A stretch of 64,000 nucleotides of DNA, from positions 62,001-126,000 of the forward strand of contig OMXC01000003.1 in assembly GCA_900314925.1 (NCBI GenBank). The letters are read 5' to 3'. The stretch's first letter is position 1; each line of letters begins with the position of its first letter. Below, in pieces: positions 40,323 to 47,870 of this stretch. This DNA comes from an uncultured Bacteroidales bacterium (GTDB lineage: Bacteria; Bacteroidota; Bacteroidia; Bacteroidales; P3). The notes below the pieces were generated by a model. The model saw nothing but the letters and a program-made list of their open reading frames with translations, searched no databases and was not told where the DNA came from. A program made the translations under genes and the position numbers.

Positions 40323-42905
40323 TTATCTTATCAGTGTCACCGTGCCGTGCATGCTCTGCGTCTGGCGCGGGTTGTGGGTGGTGGTGTAGTTGATGATGTA
40401 CACGTAGGCGCCTTGCTGGCAGGGGTTGCCGTTGAGGTCGCGGCCGTCCCATCCGCAGTCCACACCCGTGCAGTGCGCCATGACGCGTCCCTGACGGTCA
40501 TATATCCACATCTCCTGCATCACCGTGTTGAGGCTCTGCGAGCGGAATATGTTGTTGCCTTCGGGGTTGTCGGGCATGAAGGCCGTGGGCACGTACATCG
40601 TCTCCTTGTGCATGGGCAGGTAGAGGTGCGCCGTGTCGAGGCATCCGTAGGGGCTTGCGGCTATGAGCCAGATGTTGGCCTCCGAGATGCTGTCGGGTAT
40701 GGTGTAGTACACCATGGCCTCGCTGCTTTCGCGCATGATGGTGTCGCCGTTGGCATCCTTGCCCACAGGCAGCAGCCACACGCGGCTGTTGCCGCCGGTG
40801 GAGATGTCGTTGAGCATGGCTTCCATGTTGTCGTAGGTGAATTCCTCCACGTCGCTCTGTATGCGTGCTTTCAGCGGGTACACCACCAGCTCGAGCTGCA
40901 CAATCGAGTCGCAGCCGTAGCGGTTCTGCAACCGCACGGTGTCGGCCGACGCTGTGGCCCAGTTGCTTTCGGTATAGGTGCGCCCGTTGCGCCACGTGAA
41001 ATCGCGGCAGGTCTCCTGGTGATCTATGTTGTAGCTCACGTCGTAGACCGTCAGGTGCAGGTGCACGGTGGAGTCGCATCCCGGCGCCGATTGCAGGCGG
41101 GCCACCGGCTGGTCCGTGTTCGTCGTGTACTGGTTGCCGTCGGCAGGCCATGTGTAGACCTGTCCGTTGCAGATGCCCGCCTCGTTGATGGTGTCGAATA
41201 TTGGGTAGACCCTCACCATGAAAGTGTCAAAGTTGGAGCAGCGGTTGCTGAAGTAGACGACACCGAGCACACGAATGGAGTCAATATGGTTGCGCGGCAG
41301 GGTGTCGTAGCGCGGGTCCGGCTTGATGGATATGATGCGGTCGTTGTCCTGCAGCTCGTACATGCTTGCCGGCAGGGTGATGCGGCGGCCGTTCAGTATG
41401 CGCTCCACGCGCCACTGTATGGTGTCGGCGCCACCTGAGTAATGCAGCTGCAGGGCCGCAGTCTGACCGTTGCAGATGTCTATGCGGCGCGAAGTGTCGG
41501 GCTGCGGGGTGATGGACTTCAGCGCAAGGCTTTTAACCGTGTCTATACCAATACTTATCGTGTCGTACTTGATATATGGCACACCCTCGGCGTTGAAAAA
41601 GCGAAGGCAGCACACGAAGCGCGAGGGCTCGTTGATGTTCTTGATGATGAGATGTGTGCGTGTCGGGTGAATAGGGTCGTAGTCGGGTTGGCTCGAGATA
41701 TCGTGCATGGGAGTGTAGTAGTAGTTTGGGTCACCGGCATTTGTTGTTATCATAATGCTGTCGCGACCGTCGTCGAAGATGCGGTACCACTGCAGCGTGC
41801 GCGATGCTTCGCCAAGGGGAGTGAAACGGTAGGCTATGGAGTCCATACTGTTGGCGTTGACAGTGACGTTGATGGTAGTGTCACGTCCGTCAGGGGTTGT
41901 CACCGTCATGTGGTCGGTGATGGTGGTGCCGCACTGCAGGCTGTTCCATCCCGTGGGGGTGAAGAAAGCCGGCGAACCGTTGACGACATACATGTTGGGA
42001 TCACCCACTGCGCCTTTCACCTGTGGCACACCCGTTGCGTTCTGTATGCCAACCAACCCCTTGCCGGCGCATGTGCCGGCTGTGCAGCTGCGGTGCTTGA
42101 TGTGCACCTCGATAATGTTCGAGCCCTCGTAGCAGGCTATCTGATAGGTCTGGCGATTGTCGGTCTGGCTGTTGTAGAGAGGGACGTCGTTCCACGAGGC
42201 AATGATGACTCGACAGTGTTCGTCGTCGGGGCTGGAGATGACGCCGTAGTAGATGCCTTGGTTGCCGCTGATGGTACTGGTGAGTAAGTGGGTGTCTTGA
42301 TAAACACCGTAGATGGCGTCACGCATGCAGTTGACACCGAAACCAAAAGGAATGTCACCAGTGGCACTTGCCCACGGCAATGCTACAGGGCAAGACCAGT
42401 CGCACTTGTTGCCACTGGCATCGTAGAGGTTGTGCGAATCACAGAATGTCACCACTCCGTTGTCACCCAAACGGAACTTCGTTTTGCGGATGCCGAAGAA
42501 GTAGAAAGGGAACTCGATGTTAACCGGGCTTGGTGCAAAATAGTCATCCATGCTGATGTCCATCTTCTTCTTGTAGGGCGTGTCGTAGCCCGGGTAGTTC
42601 ATGTAGAACGTCGGGTCTGGCGGGTTGTAGGGTATCATCTCCACCTTGTACTGGCCCTTGAAATACTGTGTCGGAATATATGGCTCGGCCGTGAGCACCA
42701 AACTGCCGTTGTTAAAGCAGTTAATCACTGTATCCCACCCCTGCTGACTGTAGCGTGTAATGTGGTCGGTGCGTTCTTCTATAGTTATATTTGGGCACGG
42801 AAAGTTCAGATTGGTCTGCTCTTGCGCCATGGTGTTGCTGCCAATTGTCGACGTAAGCGTAACCACCACTGCGGTGAATGCCCTGGTTATTAGTCTGCTA
42901 TTCAT
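40323..42905 (-). CDS. Large secreted protein with type B T9SS sorting domain
   Basis: An 860-residue protein with a signal peptide (MNSRLITRAFTAVVVTLT, then a cut near TMAQ). Residues 90-330 form a beta-rich region with paired cysteines (FPFYFFGIRKTKFRLGDNGV, DEHCRVIIASWNDVPLY) seen in other Bacteroidales surface proteins. Two cysteine-containing repeats follow near 600-720 (APGCDSTVHLHLTVYD, RYGCDSIVQLELVVYP). The end (TMYVPTAFMPDNPEGNN, then GAYVYIINY) is a gliding-motility-associated CTD. It probably sits on the cell surface; binding partner unknown. Confidence 0.88.
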   Translation of the reverse strand: MNSRLITRAFTAVVVTLTSTIGSNTMAQEQTNLNFPCPNITIEERTDHITRYSQQGWDTVINCFNNGSLVLTAEPYIPTQYFKGQYKVEMIPYNPPDPTFYMNYPGYDTPYKKKMDISMDDYFAPSPVNIEFPFYFFGIRKTKFRLGDNGVVTFCDSHNLYDASGNKCDWSCPVALPWASATGDIPFGFGVNCMRDAIYGVYQDTHLLTSTISGNQGIYYGVISSPDDEHCRVIIASWNDVPLYNSQTDNRQTYQIACYEGSNIIEVHIKHRSCTAGTCAGKGLVGIQNATGVPQVKGAVGDPNMYVVNGSPAFFTPTGWNSLQCGTTITDHMTVTTPDGRDTTINVTVNANSMDSIAYRFTPLGEASRTLQWYRIFDDGRDSIMITTNAGDPNYYYTPMHDISSQPDYDPIHPTRTHLIIKNINEPSRFVCCLRFFNAEGVPYIKYDTISIGIDTVKSLALKSITPQPDTSRRIDICNGQTAALQLHYSGGADTIQWRVERILNGRRITLPASMYELQDNDRIISIKPDPRYDTLPRNHIDSIRVLGVVYFSNRCSNFDTFMVRVYPIFDTINEAGICNGQVYTWPADGNQYTTNTDQPVARLQSAPGCDSTVHLHLTVYDVSYNIDHQETCRDFTWRNGRTYTESNWATASADTVRLQNRYGCDSIVQLELVVYPLKARIQSDVEEFTYDNMEAMLNDISTGGNSRVWLLPVGKDANGDTIMRESSEAMVYYTIPDSISEANIWLIAASPYGCLDTAHLYLPMHKETMYVPTAFMPDNPEGNNIFRSQSLNTVMQEMWIYDRQGRVMAHCTGVDCGWDGRDLNGNPCQQGAYVYIINYTTTHNPRQTQSMHGTVTLIR

Positions 42906-42927
42906 TTTTATGTCTATTTTCAAACTG

Positions 42928-42935
42928 CAAAGATA
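42928..42935 (-). promoter_or_regulatory. -7 box upstream of the large T9SS protein gene
   Basis: TATCTTTG on the minus strand, followed by CAG, lies 22 nt before the ATG. No clear TTTG at -33; an A/T-rich run lies there instead. Confidence 0.7.
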
Positions 42936-43057
42936 CTTTTTTTTTCGCATATAAGACGCGAACATGTGCGTTTTGTTACTGTCCGGCGAGAGATTTAACT
43001 ATATTTAACAGTCGGACGGTTGGCTGCAAAGGGGGGTCGAGAACCTGTTTTTGGCAT

Positions 43058-43161
43058 GGAGTCCCTTCGGACCCCCTACGGACCCCCTTCGGCCGTTCTT
43101 CAGTGGAAGGCCGAAGGAGGGCCGTAGAGGGGCCGAAGGGGGGCCGTAGGGGGTCCGTCCC
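43058..43161. repeat. 11-bp-module palindromic element, TWCGG type
   Basis: Three plus-oriented units (AGTCCCTTCGG, ACCCCCTACGG, ACCCCCTTCGG), the centre CCGTTCTTCAGTGGAAGG, then four inverted units (CCGAAGGAGGG, CCGTAGAGGGG, CCGAAGGGGGG, CCGTAGGGGGT) and CCGTCCC. It lies in the 269-nt gap between mltG and the T9SS gene; eight T residues follow it on the plus strand. Confidence 0.92.
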
Positions 43162-43174
43162 TTTTTTTTGACAT

Positions 43175-44182
43175 TTAGCGCTTGATGCCCATCCGCTCAA
43201 GGGCGCGGTGGTAGCGCGCGGCGTTGGCGTTGTGCTCGGCCAGGGTGGCGGCAAAGCGGTGGGTGCCGTCCAGCTTGTCGCTGGCGCAGAAGTAGATATA
43301 GTTGGTCTGCGGGGCGCCGATGACGGCTTTGACGCTGGCCGCTGAGGGCAGGCAGATGGGCTCCGGGGGGAGGCCGGTGTGCAGGTAGGTGTTGAAGGGC
43401 GACTCGGTGGCGAGGTGCTTGTTGAGTATGCGCCGCAGCGTGAAGTCGCCCACGGCGTATTTCACCGTCGGGTCGGCCTGGAGGGGCATGCCTCGCTTGA
43501 GGCGGTTCAGGTAGACGCTGGCAATCAGCGGCTTCTCGGCGTTGTTGTTGGTCTCCTCCTCGACGATGGAGGCGAGGGTGATGATGTCGTGTGTGTTTAG
43601 AGGGTATTGGATAATGGGTAGCGTTTCTCCCCTGGCGCTGTCCACTACCCACTTGCCGCTGCCCGCTGTCTGCTGCCAGAAGGCAGCATATTCTTTTCCC
43701 ATGCGCCGCATGAACTTCTCGGGCGTGATGGTCCAGTAGAACTCATAGGTGTTGGGGCGTATGAGGTAGAAGCTGTCGAGGGTGACGTTGAAGTCGTCGT
43801 GCATGAGTTTTTTGTTGAGGTATTCGTTGAGCTGCTGCGGCAGGCGGAACTTGCCGATGGTGAGCCGTATGGGGTCTTGCTGGCCGTTGCGCAGTTTGCG
43901 GACGAGGGCAAGCTGTCGCATGTGGGGCTCGACGATGTAGCTGCCGGGGCGCACGTTCTGGTTCAGGCGCAGGGCACGGGCCATGAGGCTGAAGGTGGCT
44001 CCCGGCGCTATGCCGTTGGCCGAAAGGCTGTCGCACAGCGTTTTGTAATCGGTGCCTTCGGGCAGGTTGAGGCGCAGCGGTGTGCTGTTGGCGGTGGGGC
44101 GGCGCAGACCGAGGGCGCCAGCGATGCAGCCCGCCAGCACGGCGGCGAGGACGAGGATTATGGCCAGGGTTTGTTTTTTCAT
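43175..44182 (-). CDS. mltG: Endolytic peptidoglycan transglycosylase MltG
   Basis: A 335-residue YceG-fold protein with an N-terminal membrane anchor (KKQTLAIILVLAAVLAGCIAG). The catalytic motif IITLASIVEEETNNNAEK carries the essential glutamate, and the family marker RLKRGMPLQADPTVKYAVG follows. The final part has FNTYLHTGLPPEPICLPS. It cuts nascent glycan strands and sets their length. The cysteine in the anchor could be a lipobox (LAGC), but a membrane anchor is usual. It overlaps the GNAT gene by ATGA. Confidence 0.95.
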   Translation of the reverse strand: MKKQTLAIILVLAAVLAGCIAGALGLRRPTANSTPLRLNLPEGTDYKTLCDSLSANGIAPGATFSLMARALRLNQNVRPGSYIVEPHMRQLALVRKLRNGQQDPIRLTIGKFRLPQQLNEYLNKKLMHDDFNVTLDSFYLIRPNTYEFYWTITPEKFMRRMGKEYAAFWQQTAGSGKWVVDSARGETLPIIQYPLNTHDIITLASIVEEETNNNAEKPLIASVYLNRLKRGMPLQADPTVKYAVGDFTLRRILNKHLATESPFNTYLHTGLPPEPICLPSAASVKAVIGAPQTNYIYFCASDKLDGTHRFAATLAEHNANAARYHRALERMGIKR

Positions 44183-44580
44183 AGTATCAGTTGCATGCGT
44201 ATAGTGTCGACGAAGTGGTTGTCGTATTCGAGCCACTCCTTGAAGTGGCCGCACTCGGTGTAGCCCGCCTTGCGGAAGAGGGCGAGTGAGGCGGTATTGA
44301 TGGTGGCGATGTCTGCGTAGAGGCAGTGCAGCGTGCCGCGGTATTGGTCGGCCAGCGCCTGGAGCATGGCCAGGGCGTAGCCTTGGCGCCGGTGTTCGGT
44401 GGCCACCATGATGCCCACGGCAGCGCGCCGGTTGACGGGGTCGTAGGCGTAGAGATCCACGCAGCCGTAGGGCAGCGCGTAGAGGCGCAGCGTGCCGCTG
44501 CTGAGCGACGCGCCTTCCTCGGCCACCAGCTGCATCCGGTGCTTCATGTCATGTGAAACATTGTTGCTACCCACCGCCAT
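44179..44580 (-). CDS. GNAT N-acetyltransferase, short at the N-terminus
   Basis: A 133-residue acetyltransferase of the RimJ/RimL-like group. The acetyl-CoA motif is VGIMVATEHRRQGYALAML, with the C-terminal NTASLALFRKAGYTECGHFKEW. Homologous enzymes usually have another 35-40 residues carrying the first strand and helix. Here the frame begins MAVGSNNVSHDMKHR, with a stop five codons upstream and a tandem array just before that. Substrate unknown; activity is uncertain. Confidence 0.82.
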   Translation of the reverse strand: MAVGSNNVSHDMKHRMQLVAEEGASLSSGTLRLYALPYGCVDLYAYDPVNRRAAVGIMVATEHRRQGYALAMLQALADQYRGTLHCLYADIATINTASLALFRKAGYTECGHFKEWLEYDNHFVDTIRMQLIL

Positions 44581-44582
44581 TG

Positions 44583-44650
44583 TCTTAACTTCTTAACTTT
44601 TTAACTTCTTTAACTTCTTGACTTCTTAACTTCTTAACTCCTTAACTCCT
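44583..44650. repeat. 8-bp TTAACTTC array between recG and the GNAT gene
   Basis: About eight copies of TTAACTTC with variants (TTAACTTT, TTGACTTC, TTAACTCC) fill almost the whole gap. They sit where the missing N-terminus of the acetyltransferase would be encoded. Confidence 0.85.
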
Positions 44651-44657
44651 TCCCCAA

Positions 44658-46742
44658 CTATGATATCTTGCTCCACAGTGTCTTGTTTTTTGAGTGCTCA
44701 ATGTAGCGCAGCAGGAGGGGGTGTCCGGAGAGTGTGGGGTCGGCGCCGAGCAGGTCGCGCACCTCGTTGCGGGCGGCGGCCACGAGGGGCTCGTCGTCGA
44801 CGATGGAGGCTATCTTGAGGTCGAGGACGCCGCTCTGCTGCAGCCCCTGCATGTCGCCGGGGCCGCGCAGCCGCAGGTCGGCCTCGGCTATCTGGAAGCC
44901 GTCGGTGGTGCTGCACATGGTGCGTATGCGCTCCTGGCTGGAGTAGCTGAGGCTGTCTTTGGTCATGAGGATGCAGTAGCTCTGCTCGGCGCCGCGTCCT
45001 ACGCGGCCGCGGAGCTGGTGGAGCTGCGAGAGGCCGAAGTGCTCGGCGTTCTCTATGACCATCACCGTGGCGTTGGGCACGTCGACGCCCACCTCTATCA
45101 CCGTGGTGGCCACCATGATGTGCGTCTTGCCCTCCTTGAAGCGCTGCATCTCGAAGGCTTTCTCCTCGGCGGTGAGGCCGCCGTGGAGCATGGAGACGTG
45201 ATACTGCGGGCGCGGGAAGTAGCTCTGCACCATCTCCAGCCCGTCGATGAGGTCTTTGAGGTCGAGCTTCTCGCTCTCGTGGATGAGGGGGTAGACGACG
45301 TAGACCTGGCGCCCGGCGTCTATCTGCTTCTTCAGGAAGCTGAACACCAGGGGGCGGCGCGGCTCGGTGCGGTGGTAGGTTCGCACGGGGTGGCGGCCGG
45401 GGGGCAGCTCGTCGATGACGGAGCAGTCGAGGTCGCCGTAGACGGTCATGGCCAGGGTGCGCGGTATGGGGGTGGCGGTCATCACCAGCACGTGGGGCGG
45501 CGGCGTGGCCTTGGCCCAGAGCTTGCTGCGCTGCTCCACGCCGAAGCGGTGCTGCTCGTCGATGACCACGAGGCCGAGGTCGCGGAAGGTGACGTCGTCC
45601 TCGATGAGGGCGTGGGTGCCTATGACGATGTGCGTCTCGCCGGCGGCGATGCGTGCTTTTATCCTCTTCTTGTCGGCCGGCCGCACGCTGCCTATCAGCA
45701 GCTCCACGCCGAGGCCGAGACCGTCGAGCATGCGGAGGAAGGTGTTGTAGTGCTGTGTGGCCAGTATCTCTGTGGGTGCCATGAGGCATGCCTGGCTGCC
45801 GTTGTCTATGGCCAGGAGCATGCACATCAGGGCCACGAGGGTCTTGCCGCTGCCCACGTCGCCCTGCAGCAGGCGGTTCATCTGGTGGCCGGAGCGCATG
45901 TCTTCGCGTATCTCGCGTATGACGCGCTTCTGGGCTCCCGTGAGGGGGAAGGGTATCTTCTCGCTGTAGAAGCGGTTGAAGTGGTCGCCCACGGTGGCGA
46001 AGACGCGCCCGGCGGAGTGCTGCTGGCGCTCGCTGTGGGCCCACTGGTAGTCGAGTTGCATGAAGAAGAGCTCCTCGAACTTCAGGCGTGTGCGGGCGGC
46101 GTCGAGCTGCTGCTGGCTGTCGGGGTAGTGTATGGCCTTGAGGGCCTCGCGGCGGTCAAGGAGGCGGTAGCGCTCTATGACGTCGGGCGGCAGCGTTTCG
46201 TCGATGCCGCCGAGGGAGCCTACGAGGGTCTCGGTGAGGCGCGCTATGGCGCGGGTGCCGAGGCCGCTGTGCTTCATCTTCTCGGTGGTGGGGTAGACGG
46301 GCAGGAAGGGCTGGTGGATGTCGGTGGCGGCACCCGCGGCCTCCAGCTCGGGGTGCGTCATCTGCCACTGGCCGTTGAAAACGGTGGGCTTGCCCATGAC
46401 GGTGTATTTCACGCCGGGCTTGAGCTTTTCGCGCACCCACTTGGTGCCTTGGAACCAGACGAGCTGCAGGGAGCCTGTGCCGTCGCTGAAGTCCACGGTC
46501 AGCCGCTCGCGGCGCGGCCCGTTGCTGGCGGTCTGCATGTTGCTCACAGTGCCTTGCAGCACCACGTACTGGTTCTCGTCGTGCAGCGACGCTATGGTGC
46601 TCTGCTGTGAGCGGTCTATATGCCGGAAGGGGAAGTATTGCAGCAGGTCGCCGCAGGTGTGTATGCCGGCCTCGGCGGCGAGGACTTTGGCCCGCGAGGG
46701 GCCTACGCCCTTGAGGTATACTATGTCGTCACCTGGCTGCAC
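44658..46742 (-). CDS. recG: ATP-dependent DNA helicase RecG
   Basis: A 694-residue branched-DNA helicase that reverses stalled forks. The N-terminal wedge/OB domain includes YVVLQGTVSNMQTASNG. Helicase motifs: LLQGDVGSGKTLVALM (I), MAPTEILATQHYNTF (Ia), VIDEQHRFGVEQRSKL (II, DEQH), MTATPIPRTLAMTVYGD (III) and QLRGRVGRGAEQSYC (VI). Length is normal. It lies 8 nt after coaD. Confidence 0.97.
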   Translation of the reverse strand: MQPGDDIVYLKGVGPSRAKVLAAEAGIHTCGDLLQYFPFRHIDRSQQSTIASLHDENQYVVLQGTVSNMQTASNGPRRERLTVDFSDGTGSLQLVWFQGTKWVREKLKPGVKYTVMGKPTVFNGQWQMTHPELEAAGAATDIHQPFLPVYPTTEKMKHSGLGTRAIARLTETLVGSLGGIDETLPPDVIERYRLLDRREALKAIHYPDSQQQLDAARTRLKFEELFFMQLDYQWAHSERQQHSAGRVFATVGDHFNRFYSEKIPFPLTGAQKRVIREIREDMRSGHQMNRLLQGDVGSGKTLVALMCMLLAIDNGSQACLMAPTEILATQHYNTFLRMLDGLGLGVELLIGSVRPADKKRIKARIAAGETHIVIGTHALIEDDVTFRDLGLVVIDEQHRFGVEQRSKLWAKATPPPHVLVMTATPIPRTLAMTVYGDLDCSVIDELPPGRHPVRTYHRTEPRRPLVFSFLKKQIDAGRQVYVVYPLIHESEKLDLKDLIDGLEMVQSYFPRPQYHVSMLHGGLTAEEKAFEMQRFKEGKTHIMVATTVIEVGVDVPNATVMVIENAEHFGLSQLHQLRGRVGRGAEQSYCILMTKDSLSYSSQERIRTMCSTTDGFQIAEADLRLRGPGDMQGLQQSGVLDLKIASIVDDEPLVAAARNEVRDLLGADPTLSGHPLLLRYIEHSKNKTLWSKIS

Positions 46743-46750
46743 TTCTTTTG

Positions 46751-47170
46751 TTATGTGTTATGGGTGAGTTTCTCTCGCTCGAGGGTGGAGGAGATGTTGA
46801 TGTGCTCGGCGTCGGCCATCACCAGCAGGGTCTCTATCGTGGGGTCCTGCTTGCGGTTGACGGAGGCTATCAGCTGCTCGTACTTAAAGTCTGCGGCGGT
46901 GCGTATGCCGCGGATGATGCATCGTGCCCCGACGCTGTGGCAGAGGTCTATGGTCATGCCGCTGTAGGAGGTCACCTCCACCGTGGGGCAGTCCTTCATG
47001 GCCTCGCGTATGCGCTCCACGCGCTCTTCAGGGCTGAACATGCAGTGCTTCTCGCTGTTGACGCCAACAGCCACCACCACCTTGTCGAAGAGCGGCAGCA
47101 CGCGGCGCAGCACTGCCTCATGCCCCTTGGTGAAGGGGTCGAAGGAACCGGGAAACAATGCAATAGCCAT
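46751..47170 (-). CDS. coaD: Phosphopantetheine adenylyltransferase
   Basis: A 139-residue enzyme of coenzyme A synthesis. MAIALFPGSFDPFTKGHEAVL contains the nucleotidyltransferase TxGH-type motif. GARCIIRGIRTAADFKYE and INISSTLERE are the other family blocks. It is 15-20 residues shorter than usual at the C-terminus; the core is complete. Confidence 0.95.
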   Translation of the reverse strand: MAIALFPGSFDPFTKGHEAVLRRVLPLFDKVVVAVGVNSEKHCMFSPEERVERIREAMKDCPTVEVTSYSGMTIDLCHSVGARCIIRGIRTAADFKYEQLIASVNRKQDPTIETLLVMADAEHINISSTLEREKLTHNT

Positions 47171-47198
47171 CTTTCTGTGTTATGCTTGCGTTGACTTG

Positions 47199-47870
47199 TC
47201 AGAACTGCCAGATGAGGCGCACGATGATGCTGTGGTTGTAGCAGTTGTTGGTGATGGTGGACCAGCGTTCCACGCGGTTGCCGTCGCTGTCCGACTCGTA
47301 CCCCTCATACTTGCGGAAGGTCCAGTCTCGCTTTACCGGCAGTATCGAGTGCTGCCACCGCAGGTTGAGCTGCAGGCCGCGCCAGATGGTGAAACGGGCG
47401 TCTACCACAGCCGAGAAGTCGCTGCTGAGGAAGTCTTTGTCTGTTGTATCGGGTATGAAAAAGGCGTCGCTGAAGCCGACAGTGCCTTGCGGCTGGCGCA
47501 CCAGGCGCCCGTAGCTCAGGCCTGCGCCGAAGAGCATGCCGCCGTTGGGGTCCTGCCAATGCAGGAGGACGGGTATCTCTATGTAGTTGGAGGTGATGTC
47601 GAGCTTGTACAGGTAGTAGCGCGTGTCACCGGTGCTGTATGCTCCGTGCTGACTGAAAAGCGCTTCTACGCTGACCCCCCAGCGGTTGTTGTCGCTGATG
47701 GATGCCAGCGCGCCTACGCCGCCGGTGAAGCCGAAATGCTTGAAGCCCTTGAGCTCATCGCCTTCTATCTGGCTCACTGTCATGCCCGAAGCCACGAAGG
47801 CGTGTATTCTCTGTGCGTGTAAGCCCAGTGGCAGGAGCGCCAGTATTGCTATGATGGTAAGCCGTTTCAT
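47199..47870 (-). CDS. PorT-like outer-membrane beta-barrel protein
   Basis: A 223-residue protein with a signal peptide (MKRLTIIAILALLPLGLHAQ). Alternating-residue beta strands end in an aromatic (IIVRLIWQF), typical of 8-stranded barrels of the outer_membrane_beta-brl_2 group. YIEIPVLLHWQDPNGGMLFGAGLSYG is a conserved block. Function unknown; PorT itself is a T9SS factor, but this protein is only distantly like it. Its start overlaps the GT2 fusion gene by ATGA. Confidence 0.85.
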   Translation of the reverse strand: MKRLTIIAILALLPLGLHAQRIHAFVASGMTVSQIEGDELKGFKHFGFTGGVGALASISDNNRWGVSVEALFSQHGAYSTGDTRYYLYKLDITSNYIEIPVLLHWQDPNGGMLFGAGLSYGRLVRQPQGTVGFSDAFFIPDTTDKDFLSSDFSAVVDARFTIWRGLQLNLRWQHSILPVKRDWTFRKYEGYESDSDGNRVERWSTITNNCYNHSIIVRLIWQF

